A stretch of DNA of 64,000 nt from positions 62,001 to 126,000 of the forward strand of contig JAHHIC010000057.1 in the NCBI GenBank assembly GCA_019359035.1, written 5' to 3'. The DNA comes from Scytonematopsis contorta HA4267-MV1 (lineage in GTDB: Bacteria; Cyanobacteriota; Cyanobacteriia; Cyanobacteriales; Nostocaceae). Shown here piece by piece: positions 54,080-63,240 of this stretch. Both the position numbers and the translations under genes were made by a program. The number at the start of each line of letters is the position of its first letter. Position 1 is the first letter of the stretch. Under the pieces are notes generated by a model that was not told the origin of the DNA, did no database searches, and saw nothing but the letters and a program-made list of their open reading frames with translations.

Positions 54080-55405
54080 ATGATAGAATTTTCCCAATTG
54101 GTAAAGAAGCTTCTAGAAAATTTGTTATTTAGCCGTCACACCACAGACCCACAAGCAGAACTCATTTGTTTGAGTCAATTGGCTGCCTCTCACGAGAAGT
54201 ACTTAGATTTTGCAGAAGCGTTAGAGTATTATAAACAGTTGCTTACGTTGTCTACCCAGATTGGCGTTGAAGAATGGCAGGAATTTGCAATGTACAATAT
54301 TGGTAATTGCTACCGCCAACTGAACCAATTTCAAGAGTCAATTAAGTATTTTACGCAATTGGTGCAAATAACTCGCAATACAGGTAATAGATTATTGCAG
54401 GTAGCGGCTATTTGGGGGTTAGGAACTAATTACCAGAATTTGGGACAGTATGATAAGGCTTTGGAATGCTTTCAAAATCAACTAGCTATTAGTTGTGAGA
54501 TGGATGAGCGTTCTTGGGAAAAAAGAGCTTTGGGTTCGTTAGGTAATGTTTACCAATTTACAGGAGATTACCAAAAGGCTCTTGATTACGAACAAAAAGC
54601 TTTAGTGATTGCTTTGGAATTAAGAGACATCAAATCTCAGGGAGATTCTTTGGCTAATCTTGCTAGTATTTACCTCCAACTGCAAAAATGGGAGAAAGCT
54701 ATAGAATTTTCCAGCGAGTCTTTGGGGATAGGTAGGGAGATTGCTAATAAAGAACTTGTGATGATAAGCCTTCATACAATGGGACAGGCTTATAAATGGT
54801 TAGACCAATATCAGAAAGCAACAGATTATTTGACTGCTGCTCTAAAAATTTCTTATGAAATGGGGGAGAAAAGAGTTAGAAGTGCTATTTTACAAGGCTT
54901 AAGTGATGTCTGTAGCCAAACTAATCAATTAGAACAGGCTATTAAATATAATCAAGAATCTTTGGAGGTTAGCCGCGAGATTCAAAATAAATTTGGTGAA
55001 GCTGCGGCATTATCTAGAATTGCAACTATATACCAAAGTTTGAATAAAAATAAAAAGGCTTTAACTTACTATCAACAGTCATTAGCAATCTTACAGAAAA
55101 TAGGAGCAAAACAAAGCCAGCAACAAATTATTTTTAATATTGGTAGCTTATATTATAATGAGCAGCTATATATTCCAGCTAGGGAATCTTTTTATTCTGC
55201 TCTAGTTTTGGCTAAAGAATTGAACAATACTCCAGAAGAAGCTAAAGCTGCTCTGGCTCTGGGTGCTACTTTTCGCCAATTAAACTGTTATTCCGAAGCT
55301 ATCCCTCATTACCGCAATGCTTATAGTCTTTACAAAATCTTGGGTGACGAGAACCAAGCTCAAAAAATGTTAAGCACTATGTATAAGCTAGGTGTTGAAA
55401 TGTGA
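54080..55405 (+). CDS. Tetratricopeptide repeat protein
   Basis: The 441-aa soluble protein is almost entirely TPR repeats, about nine or ten of the 40-residue variety (for example AALSRIATIYQSLNKNKKALTYYQQSL). The motif A-x-x-x-G-x-x-Y-x-x-x-x-x-Y-x-x-A recurs with 40-residue spacing, as in LGN/Rapsyn-type helical scaffolds. No enzymatic domain is attached. Such proteins act as protein-binding scaffolds; the partner is unknown. ATG at 54080. No gene is close enough for an operon. Confidence 0.88.
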   Translation: MIEFSQLVKKLLENLLFSRHTTDPQAELICLSQLAASHEKYLDFAEALEYYKQLLTLSTQIGVEEWQEFAMYNIGNCYRQLNQFQESIKYFTQLVQITRNTGNRLLQVAAIWGLGTNYQNLGQYDKALECFQNQLAISCEMDERSWEKRALGSLGNVYQFTGDYQKALDYEQKALVIALELRDIKSQGDSLANLASIYLQLQKWEKAIEFSSESLGIGREIANKELVMISLHTMGQAYKWLDQYQKATDYLTAALKISYEMGEKRVRSAILQGLSDVCSQTNQLEQAIKYNQESLEVSREIQNKFGEAAALSRIATIYQSLNKNKKALTYYQQSLAILQKIGAKQSQQQIIFNIGSLYYNEQLYIPARESFYSALVLAKELNNTPEEAKAALALGATFRQLNCYSEAIPHYRNAYSLYKILGDENQAQKMLSTMYKLGVEM

Positions 55406-55437
55406 ACTCTACTGCGGATTTAAAGTTAGTCAATTGC

Positions 55438-55590
55438 AATCAGTTAGGTATAATCAGTTAGTACAATTGGTTAGGTATAATCAGTTAGTGCAATTGATTA
55501 ACTAGAATCAGTTAGTGCAATTGATTAACTAGAATCAGTTAGTGCAATTGATTAACTAGAATCGGGCGGGCAGGGATGCCCACCCCACAA
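55438..55590 (+). repeat. Composite repeat copy 3: 27-bp array plus GGGCGGGCA hairpin module
   Basis: Units beginning AATCAGTTAGT occur at 55452, 55479, 55506 and 55533 with exact 27-base spacing; the later units are identical and the first diverged. The fifth unit is cut after AATC, where the module GGGCGGGCA-GGGA-TGCCCACCCC-ACAA begins at 55564. The module is identical to copy 1 up to ACAA. Confidence 0.9.
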
Positions 55591-55887
55591 TATTTTTTAT
55601 GTTTAAGTGGCACACCTTTTGACTTAATGACTAACTGAAAACATTAATTTGTTTTCACATAATTTATTTATACAGCAATAATTAGGTAGATATTAATATT
55701 GTGTGACGCTATTTAAATTGTCCCAAAGGAAAAATCTCAGGGAGATATAAAAGCTAATCATGAAATGATTTGCTTTGCAGTTAAGGATATTCACGGTTAC
55801 CATTGTGAGGGTGTCCAAATTATAACGTAGGTAATTGCTTCCTTTAATGACGGTTTGGTTAGGATGTCCTACTGTTATATATAAGCT
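55591..55887. other. Leader of the NYN-LOTUS gene
   Basis: About 300 bases without a convincing gene. The minus-strand ORF 55693-56034 overlaps the start of the next gene and is a shadow. Confidence 0.45.
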
Positions 55888-57300
55888 ATGCCAGCACAGA
55901 TTATCTATAATTCTGATATATCCAACATTATATGCTCCTATATTTGTGAAACTGTGATTGTCATCCAAAGGCATTATCCCGAATTGCTGGTTGATAAATA
56001 TAGGAAATATAATTGGTCTCACGATGAGCTTCAATCTTACTTGACTGTCAAATTAACGGCATTACTCAATCAAGCTCAAGACTGGGACGGATTACTTAAA
56101 AATTTACAAGTATTTCTCAATGTACTGTTGATTTCTGGATATACTAAATCAACTATATATATCGAATTAATTAAAAAGATTAATAAATTAAATCAAACAA
56201 CAGATTTATCCCTATTAAAAGTGCCGCAATTTACCAATGAAACGACACCTTTTTCTAAATCGCCTCATTCCCAAAATTCCGGAATTACAGTTTTACTTTT
56301 AGATGCGGAAAACTTGCAAATTAATTTGGAAACCGAAAAATTTTTAAGTCAAGTTTGTGCTTATCCTCTTCAAGTTAAAGTCGCCTTTGCTAATTGGCGT
56401 AATATGGGTAAATTAGATGTGGAGTTGCATCAACGCTGTTACGATTTAATTCATGTTCCTTCAGGAAAAAATAATGCTGATGGTAAAATGATAGTTTTTG
56501 GCTCCTCACTTCACGAACATTACCCAAAAGCCAAAGAAGTTTTAGTTTGCTCTTCTGATACAGTAATGACTAATCTGTGTAACCACTTGCAAAAAAATGG
56601 CTTAACAGTTCATCGGGTGAATCAGCAGGGAAATGATATTAAAGTATTTAATAGTTACACAGGACAAACTTTAACACATACTCTTAAAAATTCAAAAGAA
56701 ATCACTAATTTAACAAAAGTCACTACTCCCAAAATTCCTACTATTGAGGAATTTATTGCCGAGCTTAAAGTAATTATTAAAACTCAACAACAATATACAG
56801 CTAACCATTTAGTTAAGCTTTCTTCAATTTCTCAGCTATTTAAAACAAAATATAATTTTAGTGTTTCTCAAGTTATGTCATATCATTTCCCTGGCAAAAA
56901 AGCTAGAGATATTTTTATTGATAATCCATTAGAATTCGTAGTACAGCAAAATCCAGATGAGTCTGAATTATATGTTACTCTGTTTGAATCAAATAAACTT
57001 AAAAACTTTTTGAGTAAAAGTCATATTACAGAGACTCCACCTAGTATTAATTCTACACAAGATTTAATACAGGCACTATCCATAATTATAACTCAGCTAA
57101 CAAATAACTCTCCTGATACTTATATTGACGCTGGTATTTTAGCAAGCGCAGTTAATAAGATATACGGTCAAGGAATTACCAAAATAATCAAAAAATTGCA
57201 GTTGGGAAATAATTTTATCAAGTTTTTAAAATCTTGTACTTCCTTTAAATTAAAGCAAAAGGGAACTATTTACCAAGTCAGTATTAATTCTGTTAAGTAA
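55888..57300 (+). CDS. NYN-domain putative ribonuclease with LOTUS/OST-HTH domains
   Basis: The 470-aa protein has an N-terminal helical region (1-130). A NYN/PIN-like domain follows at about 135-265 (VLLLDAENLQINLETEKFL, NNADGKMIVFGSSLHE, LVCSSDTVMTNLCNHLQKNG). The acidic residues of DAEN, NADGK and SSDT would bind the catalytic metal. Two segments near 285-365 and 385-465 (EEFIAELKVIIKTQQQY...; TQDLIQALSIIITQLTN...) look like winged-helix OST-HTH/LOTUS domains, which bind RNA. The combination resembles LabA/MARF1-type proteins and suggests RNA turnover or silencing. Target is unknown. It stands alone behind composite repeat 3. Confidence 0.78.
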   Translation: MPAQIIYNSDISNIICSYICETVIVIQRHYPELLVDKYRKYNWSHDELQSYLTVKLTALLNQAQDWDGLLKNLQVFLNVLLISGYTKSTIYIELIKKINKLNQTTDLSLLKVPQFTNETTPFSKSPHSQNSGITVLLLDAENLQINLETEKFLSQVCAYPLQVKVAFANWRNMGKLDVELHQRCYDLIHVPSGKNNADGKMIVFGSSLHEHYPKAKEVLVCSSDTVMTNLCNHLQKNGLTVHRVNQQGNDIKVFNSYTGQTLTHTLKNSKEITNLTKVTTPKIPTIEEFIAELKVIIKTQQQYTANHLVKLSSISQLFKTKYNFSVSQVMSYHFPGKKARDIFIDNPLEFVVQQNPDESELYVTLFESNKLKNFLSKSHITETPPSINSTQDLIQALSIIITQLTNNSPDTYIDAGILASAVNKIYGQGITKIIKKLQLGNNFIKFLKSCTSFKLKQKGTIYQVSINSVK

Positions 57301-57492
57301 ATAATGCGTAGTGCGTTCACGAAGTGTGTTCACGAAGTGTGGTGTGCCTCACCATGCATCTTGCTCGCTGCTTAGAAAAAACTTACTGTCCCCACAAGAG
57401 TTAAATAAGTTTAGATTACGCAGTTTAAATGTGTTCAACCTACGTAAATAAGATGTATTATGTAAACTGATATTAAGAATTGTGAAGTTAAA

Positions 57493-58197
57493 ATGCAGGG
57501 TAAAGTAGTTGTTATCGTTGGCGCTACAGGTGGTATTGGTTCTGTGTTAGCTCGTAAGCTAGCATCCACGGGTGCAAATTTAGTGCTAACTGCAAGAGAT
57601 AGCAGTCGTTTAGCTGCATTAGCTACTGATTTACCAAGGGAAGTTCTGACTGTAGAGTGTGATATTACTGACCAATTACAAGTCAAAACACTTATAGAAA
57701 AAACTGTTGCCCAATTTGGTCGTATTGACGTTTTAGTGAATGCTGCTGGTGCTGGCATCCTGAAGCAATACAACAAGCTGGAACCTGCGGATTTAGACGC
57801 TATGTTGGATTTAAATTTAAAAGGTAGCTTTTATACATGTCAAGCTGCGGCAGAAGTCATGGTGTCACAAAAATCTGGTCATATTTGTAACGTTGTAGGA
57901 ATCTTGGGTAAGCATTCAATGGCAATGGCTACAGCGTATTGTGCTTCTAAATTTGGCATGGTAGGTTTTAGCAAGTGTATGGCAGAGGAACTTAAGCGTT
58001 TTGGTATTAAATTCACTCTTTTTTATTTTGGTGGTGTTGATACTTCCTTTTGGGATAACGTAAGTTTAAAGGTTGACCGAAAGAAAATGCTTAGTGCCGA
58101 AACTGCTGCTAATGCAATTTTCTTTGCTATGACTACAGAACCTCAAGCTGTACCAATGGAAATTAACATTCAGCCTGATTCACACTTGTTTTTTTGA
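57493..58197 (+). CDS. Short-chain dehydrogenase/reductase
   Basis: The 234-aa classical SDR has the cofactor loop GATGGIGSVLARKLA, NAAGAG, and the catalytic AYCASKFGM (YxxxK). ARD in the second strand (LVLTARDS) favours NADPH. Substrate cannot be told; relatives include 3-oxoacyl-ACP reductases and other alcohol dehydrogenases. It lies 134 bases before the HPPD gene on the same strand with a heptamer array between, so the two may share a transcript. Confidence 0.9.
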   Translation: MQGKVVVIVGATGGIGSVLARKLASTGANLVLTARDSSRLAALATDLPREVLTVECDITDQLQVKTLIEKTVAQFGRIDVLVNAAGAGILKQYNKLEPADLDAMLDLNLKGSFYTCQAAAEVMVSQKSGHICNVVGILGKHSMAMATAYCASKFGMVGFSKCMAEELKRFGIKFTLFYFGGVDTSFWDNVSLKVDRKKMLSAETAANAIFFAMTTEPQAVPMEINIQPDSHLFF

Positions 58198-58207
58198 TAA
58201 CGCTCAG

Positions 58208-58242
58208 CAGTTAACCGTCAACAGTCAACAGTCAACAGTCAA
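58208..58242. repeat. GTCAACA heptamer array after the SDR gene
   Basis: Four to five GTCAACA/GTCAACC units lie about ten bases after the SDR stop codon. STRR type. Confidence 0.85.
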
Positions 58243-58330
58243 TGATTATTACTTAGGTATCTATTGTAAATTCAGCGAAAAAGGCAAAATTTACAGACGG
58301 GTCAGCTGTAAATGGTGATTTTCAGAATTT

Positions 58331-59419
58331 ATGAAAATTGAGTACGTTCACTTTTATGTTGAAGATGCTAAATTTTGGCGGAATTGGTTTGTCAAGCATC
58401 TGGGTTTTCAAGTTTTATCTAATCCTGTCCAAGAATATCTTAAATTTGAAGACCAAATCCCAGCGTTAGCTCCTCAACTCCATACTTGGACGGAGGTTGT
58501 AAAGAGTGGTTCGGTCTGCTTTTTATTGTCTTCTCCACTTTTGTCTACCAGTCCAGTAGTGGAATTTTTACGTCATCATTCACCAGGTGTTGCTGATGTC
58601 GCTTTTTGTGTTGATGATGTAGAAGCGGTTATTACAAGAGCTGAAACTTACGGTGCAAGAATTTTAGAGCCTATCCAACAACACCAACAAGCGGAAGAAT
58701 ACATCAAATGGAGCAAAATTGGTGCTTGTGGTTCTTTGAATCATACATTGATTGAAAGGTCATCTCCCATTAGGCATAAAGTTAATGAAAGCCTGGTTAC
58801 TGCTATTGACCATATTGTCCTTAACGTCGCTGCAGGTGATTTGGAAAAAACTATTGCTTGGTACGAATATATTTTGGATTTTCAACCTCAGCAGGTTTTT
58901 AACATTAAAACCGAACGTTCGGCTTTACATAGCCAAGTCCTGATTTCTCGTAATGGCTGCGTACAATTACCTGTTAATCAACCAACTACTCCCAATTCCC
59001 AAATTCAAGAGTTTCTCAACTTTAACCGAGGTGCTGGAATTCAACATATTGCCTTGCAAACGCGCAATATTATTGCTGCTATTGCCCAATTTCGTTCCTG
59101 TGGTTTATCTTTTCTTCCTGTTTCTCATGCTTACTACGACCAACTCCAACTGCGACCAACACTTCCTCTCCAACCCGAAGAACTAAAGGCGATCGCCCAA
59201 CAGAAAATCTTAGTAGACTGGCAGGAAGACACATCTGTGAGTGGGGAACAAATACCTTTGTTGTTACAAATCTTCACACAGCCCATTTTTGGAAAGCCAA
59301 CCTTTTTCTTTGAATTTATAGAACGTCGTGACCAAGCTAAAGGTTTCGGTGAAGGCAATTTTCGCGCTTTGTTTGAAGCCATCGAAAGCGAACAAATGAA
59401 GCGAGGAACTTTGTCTTGA
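58331..59419 (+). CDS. hppD: 4-hydroxyphenylpyruvate dioxygenase
   Basis: HPPD converts 4-hydroxyphenylpyruvate to homogentisate, the ring precursor of tocopherol in cyanobacteria. The 362-aa protein has two glyoxalase-like halves. The iron ligands are in DHIVLNV (His near 157), GIQHIALQT (His near 239) and FFFEFIERR (Glu near 328). The C-terminal GFGEGNFRALFEAIE is a strong family signature. Length is normal. Its 3' flank is a GGAAGTA-type heptamer array. Confidence 0.96.
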   Translation: MKIEYVHFYVEDAKFWRNWFVKHLGFQVLSNPVQEYLKFEDQIPALAPQLHTWTEVVKSGSVCFLLSSPLLSTSPVVEFLRHHSPGVADVAFCVDDVEAVITRAETYGARILEPIQQHQQAEEYIKWSKIGACGSLNHTLIERSSPIRHKVNESLVTAIDHIVLNVAAGDLEKTIAWYEYILDFQPQQVFNIKTERSALHSQVLISRNGCVQLPVNQPTTPNSQIQEFLNFNRGAGIQHIALQTRNIIAAIAQFRSCGLSFLPVSHAYYDQLQLRPTLPLQPEELKAIAQQKILVDWQEDTSVSGEQIPLLLQIFTQPIFGKPTFFFEFIERRDQAKGFGEGNFRALFEAIESEQMKRGTLS

Positions 59420-59423
59420 GGGG

Positions 59424-59464
59424 GGAGTGGGAGTGGGGAGTAGGAAGTAGGAAGTAGGAAGTAT
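59424..59464. repeat. GGAGTAG/GGAAGTA heptamer array after hppD
   Basis: GTGGGGA and GTAGGAA units begin a few bases after the hppD stop and repeat about five times. STRR type. Confidence 0.8.
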
Positions 59465-59473
59465 TAATAAGTA

Positions 59474-59528
59474 TTTCAACCCGTTTTCAAAGGGTTTTAG
59501 CTTTTAGCCCGAACTTTAGTTCAGGGGT
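59474..59528. repeat. End fragment of the ACCCGTT / AGCTTTTAGCCC inverted-repeat element
   Basis: The sequence CAACCCGTTTTCAAAGGGTTTTAGCTTTTAGCCCGAACTTTAGTTC closely matches the right end of the element at 25441-25671 but lacks the TGTGTACA terminus and the other arm. Probably a decayed copy. Confidence 0.65.
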
Positions 59529-59645
59529 ATCGGGGTTTTTCTATTAGGCAGTAACATCCCTTTCATCCCCCATTCCCTACTCCCCATTCCCTACTCCCCA
59601 TCTAACAGGTAAAATTATAGAAACAAAACTTTACATTATTTGTTG

Positions 59646-60344
59646 ATGCTGAGACTAATTACAGACTTTGATGGTCCAATAATGGATGTTTCTGAGAGAT
59701 ATTACCAAGTTTATAAATTCTGCTTGGAAAAAACTCGTCGTCCAGGACAGGTAGTCCGAGAATTGTCTAAACCAGAATTTTGGCTTTATAAACGTAAACA
59801 AATACACGAAACACAAATAGCTCTCGATTCTGGTTTGGATTCAGAACAAGCGCAAGAATTTGCTAAATTACGAAAAAAAACTGTACATACACAACCATAC
59901 TTTGAGTACGACCGCCTTATACCTGGTATCGTAGATGTATTATTAAAAGTGGAAAAAGCTGGAGTCGATTTTCTGGTCATGACAATGCGTCGGCAAAGAG
60001 AATTAGAATTTGCCTTAAACAAATATGATTTAGGTAAATTTTTCCCAGAAAATCGTCGTTACTGCCTTACTAATGACTACGTGAAAACTCGTGATATTGA
60101 TGATAAACCGTTACTAATGGCACGAGCATTACAAGAACTACCACCTGCAACTGACATCTGGATGGTAGGAGATACGGAAGCTGATATTATTTCTTCTAAA
60201 AGACACGGTGTTAAAATTATCACCGTCGAATCTGGTATTCGTGACCGGGCGCAATTAGAAACTTACAACCCTGACTATATAGTTAATAACATGAGCGAAG
60301 CTGTAGATTTTATCCTCAAGACTTCGCTACAACAGGCGAGATAA
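59646..60344 (+). CDS. HAD-superfamily hydrolase
   Basis: From ATG 59646 the 232-aa protein has motif I ITDFDGPIMD with the nucleophile and acid Asp residues, a Thr-containing FLVMTMRRQRELEF as motif II, KPLLMARAL as motif III (Lys) and WMVGDTEADI as motif IV. It should dephosphorylate a small metabolite, with the cap inserted after motif I. It resembles phosphoglycolate-phosphatase-like proteins but no closer assignment is justified. The track start (TTG 59640) adds two residues. Confidence 0.86.
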   Translation: MLRLITDFDGPIMDVSERYYQVYKFCLEKTRRPGQVVRELSKPEFWLYKRKQIHETQIALDSGLDSEQAQEFAKLRKKTVHTQPYFEYDRLIPGIVDVLLKVEKAGVDFLVMTMRRQRELEFALNKYDLGKFFPENRRYCLTNDYVKTRDIDDKPLLMARALQELPPATDIWMVGDTEADIISSKRHGVKIITVESGIRDRAQLETYNPDYIVNNMSEAVDFILKTSLQQAR

Positions 60345-60347
60345 ATA

Positions 60348-60415
60348 GTAGCTAATCGGTAATTGTTAATTGGTAATTGTTAGTTGCTAATTGGCATTAG
60401 CCATTAGCTGTTAGC
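60348..60415. repeat. TTGGTAA/TTGTTAA heptamer array between converging genes
   Basis: GGTAATT and TGTTAAT variants, then TTAGCCA/TTAGCTG, repeat through the gap between the HAD and CPP1-like genes. Degenerate STRR type. Confidence 0.7.
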
Positions 60416-60425
60416 GATTAACCAT

Positions 60426-61055
60426 TTAACGAATAAAGCTGTTAATTAGCCACAACAAGATAAAAGTCAATACTGTGGAAAATTGATTTGAGGACAGACT
60501 AATAAATGTAATTTGTCGCACAATCAAACTAGAGACTAGACCACCAGCGATTAAGCCTACAACTAAACCGAGCAGAGTTAACAAAACTGCTCGACCAAAT
60601 TTATTTTCTTTGCGGTTGAGAAAGTAAATACTACTACCAACCCCAAATACTAACGCTAGTTGTAAAATTTGGTCACTGCTGCCGACTTGGTAGAATAAAC
60701 TAATAGCACTCAAACCAAGATAGCAAGCGCCAGGCACGATTATATCGGTTGCTGTGGGCTGGTCTATAAATTTTTGCAGCCATGCTCTTGACTGGTCTTT
60801 AGGGGTGGAGCTTTCTTTTGGAGCAGCTTGCATGAGACGCTCTGGAAAGCGAATGCGTTCGGGTACTTTAATTTTGCCTTCTTGGCGCATCCTCAAGCGA
60901 TCCATTAAAATCGCATCGTAAGCAGCTTCAATTACTTCTAGACGCTTTGTATCGCCACTGTATTGTTCTACTAGGCGATTACGAACATCTTGAACTTCTT
61001 CAAAACTAGCCTCTTCTGATACCCCAAGTTTTTCGTAGGGATTTTGATCGCTCAT
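60426..61055 (-). CDS. CPP1-like family protein (J-like domain + membrane helices)
   Basis: The 209-aa protein starts with a J-domain-like region (NPYEKLGVSEEASFEEVQDVRNRL, with no HPD motif). The C-terminal half has about three to four membrane helices (ILQLALVFGVGSSIYFL; LLTLLGLVVGLIAGGLVSSLIV). It matches CPP1, the chaperone-like protein of protochlorophyllide oxidoreductase found in plants and cyanobacteria, which stabilises POR at membranes. That function is carried over from plants and remains an inference. ATG at 61055. Confidence 0.88.
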   Translation of the reverse strand: MSDQNPYEKLGVSEEASFEEVQDVRNRLVEQYSGDTKRLEVIEAAYDAILMDRLRMRQEGKIKVPERIRFPERLMQAAPKESSTPKDQSRAWLQKFIDQPTATDIIVPGACYLGLSAISLFYQVGSSDQILQLALVFGVGSSIYFLNRKENKFGRAVLLTLLGLVVGLIAGGLVSSLIVRQITFISLSSNQFSTVLTFILLWLINSFIR

Positions 61056-61717
61056 GGGAGTTTGTTATTTTAGCCTACAATTAAGGCAGTCTCTACTGTG
61101 CGTAAAAACGAGTTTTGGTTTTGTGTTACTCACCACACAGGCTAGTAATAGCACAGGGGCTATTAGACTTACCCACAGGTTTTAACTATAGTCACTTTAA
61201 CATATTGTCATAACTCCGTGTATCCCCTCATGTCGTTGAGCAATTGGAGAATTAATCTAGAATTTGAACTAAAAAAACAATGCTGGTCATTTTTTTTATG
61301 AAAAAACTGATTTTGATTTTCCAAATTAGGCAATTTACCGAGCCTTGAGGTTTTTTTAATAATTTAGTGTCAAAATGGCTTGTAGAATCGACTCCTATGT
61401 CGATTAAAATTTGAAGCATTTAAACTACTCAGCCACTAGGTTAATAAGGTGTTCTAGTTTACTTAACACAAACATTGGCTCAGGTTTAAAGCATCTGCTT
61501 ACGCATACAAGGGTGAAAATTGCAACACCGAAAACATTTTATTCGGTTAAGATTCGCATTACACTACATGCTTTTTTTTCCATCAAACTGATTACACTAG
61601 TATTTGGATAATCCGGGAAAACATACCTTAGCCTTGTAGATTCTTATTAATCCTAAGTGGAAACTGCGTTTTTTCGCAACCTGCTTGTAAATCCTTATAT
61701 ATTTTTGTGCAAAAGTG
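61056..61717. other. Gene-free gap upstream of the response regulator (about 660 bp)
   Basis: The gap is AT-rich and separates divergent genes. No ORF looks real; the 66-aa ORF at 61411-61611 has unnatural composition. A long regulatory leader is possible. Confidence 0.4.
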
Positions 61718-62434
61718 ATGGTCATGGCTCCTGCCAAGGTTCTTGTTGTTGATGACGACCCTGCGGTTCGTAATCTAATTCAACGCTTTTTAATTAAGCA
61801 AAGCTATCAGGTCGAGGCTGCCGAAGACGGCAAAACTGCCTTGGCGCTTTTTGAGCAATTTAACCCAGACTTGGTGATTCTTGACGTGAATTTGCCAGAT
61901 GTTATCGGGTTTAACCTTTGCCAAGAAATGCAAAGCCGTAATGGCGTCTTTGTTCTCATGCTCACAAGTCGTGCGGACGAAGCAGACAAGATTCGTGGTT
62001 TTTCTAAAGGTGCTGACGACTATCTTACCAAACCCTTCGGTTTGGGAGAATTAGAAGTCAGAGTTGCAGCGATTTTGCGACGTCAACGGGTTGTAACAAC
62101 GGCTGAACAAAAGCGCTTAGTTTTTGAAAAACTGATGATTGACCCAGTAAGGCGAGAGGTGACACTGAATAACCAACCAGTGCCACTAACCGCTTTAGAA
62201 TTTGACTTATTGCATTTTTTAGCCAGCCATCCGGGCAAAGTTTGGCGACGTGCTGAACTTATTCAAGAAGTCTGGGACTATGAATATGTTGGCGACCAAA
62301 GGGTTGTTGATGTTCATATCGGTCAAATTCGCAAAAAAATAGAAGTAGATGCTAGTCAGCCAGCATTGATTCAAACCGTTCGCGGGGTGGGGTACAAATT
62401 TGAATGTCCCGCACACGTTCCATTGGAGAAGTAG
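61718..62434 (+). CDS. OmpR/PhoB-family response regulator
   Basis: The product of about 238 aa has a receiver domain with acidic pocket VVDDDP, phospho-acceptor Asp in LVILDVNLPD (near residue 55), switch Thr in LMLTSR and Lys in YLTKPFG. The C-terminal winged helix (about 130-232) reads PLTALEFDLLHFLASHPGKV and VVDVHIGQIRKKIE, the recognition helix of OmpR/PhoB proteins. It should bind DNA when phosphorylated. The closest named cyanobacterial relatives are NblR/RpaB types, but I cannot assign one. No kinase is adjacent. ATG at 61718 or 61724. Confidence 0.92.
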   Translation: MVMAPAKVLVVDDDPAVRNLIQRFLIKQSYQVEAAEDGKTALALFEQFNPDLVILDVNLPDVIGFNLCQEMQSRNGVFVLMLTSRADEADKIRGFSKGADDYLTKPFGLGELEVRVAAILRRQRVVTTAEQKRLVFEKLMIDPVRREVTLNNQPVPLTALEFDLLHFLASHPGKVWRRAELIQEVWDYEYVGDQRVVDVHIGQIRKKIEVDASQPALIQTVRGVGYKFECPAHVPLEK

Positions 62435-63012
62435 TATTTGTCATTAGTCAGCAGTCAATGGTCAATACTTCTTCATCCATAATTATGGACTATGGATTAT
62501 GGACTTCGGACTAAGGACTAATGGCAAAATTGCAAAATTTTGATAAATTTTGTGTGGTTATCTACATTTTTCGTAAATTGTCTAGTTCTAACCTTGGGAA
62601 TAACCAGACAATCATTTTTAATGCTTTTTTCTATTGAGCATGTAATATTTGTGACCTCGGCAGTTAACACACCCTATGGGGACGCTCTGCGTACAGCAGT
62701 TAACGGCCAATCATTTTTTATTTATTATTGAAATTTAAATCTAAATGTGAAATAAATCGCCCCAAATCTCCTAACAGCAAATGATGGAAATTTGGGGTTT
62801 TGAAATTCACTGGGACAGTCAAAAACAAGGCAGAAGGCAGAGGGCAGAGGGCAGAAGGTAAGAGAAGGAAGAAGGCATTCAATGGTTATGAGAATACAGT
62901 GGGGGCTTGTACCCCCGTTGTTCCTTTGCAGATGGAACAGAGTGTATTACTTGTTATCCTTATAACTTCTTCCGCCTTCTGCCCTCTGCCCTCTGCCTTC
63001 TTTGGTCAACCT
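62435..63012. repeat. Gap with several heptamer arrays, two of them inverted to each other
   Basis: 62474-62522 holds GGACTAT/GGACTAA units. 62826-62862 holds GGCAGAA/GGCAGAG units, and 62966-63003 holds their complement CTGCCCT/CTGCCTT, so a long hairpin can form around about 100 bases of spacer. I see no gene in the gap. Confidence 0.75.
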
Positions 63013-63210
63013 TCAGCAATGATGGAATAATGTTTCCAGGTATACTCTAGCCGCACTGCGGTCGCTTTCGCCATTTTGCAGAAGAAATAAGGATAGTGCT
63101 GCTGTCAAGACTCGATTTTGGTCCCAGTCGGGATGCTTTTCTAAATAGTGCTTTAGTGATTCATGAAGCGTTTCTGGAATTTCTGTAAATACACTAACTG
63201 TTGAGTTCAT
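63013..63210 (-). CDS. DUF2811 family small protein
   Basis: The 65-aa protein begins MNSTVSVFTEIPETLHESLK and ends SAARVYLETLFHHC, a pattern I recall from the cyanobacterial DUF2811 family of unknown function. It is helical and soluble. The start at 63210 is chosen because GAGGAAG lies about eight bases upstream of that ATG; the longer ORF in the track (to 63333) adds an unrelated N-terminus. Confidence 0.85.
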   Translation of the reverse strand: MNSTVSVFTEIPETLHESLKHYLEKHPDWDQNRVLTAALSLFLLQNGESDRSAARVYLETLFHHC

Positions 63211-63240
63211 ATCTATCTTCCTCTTAGGCTGGTTCATTAA

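Noticed and set aside
55693-56034. 113-aa minus-strand ORF
   Set aside because: It overlaps the start of the NYN-LOTUS gene on the other strand and has low-quality composition.
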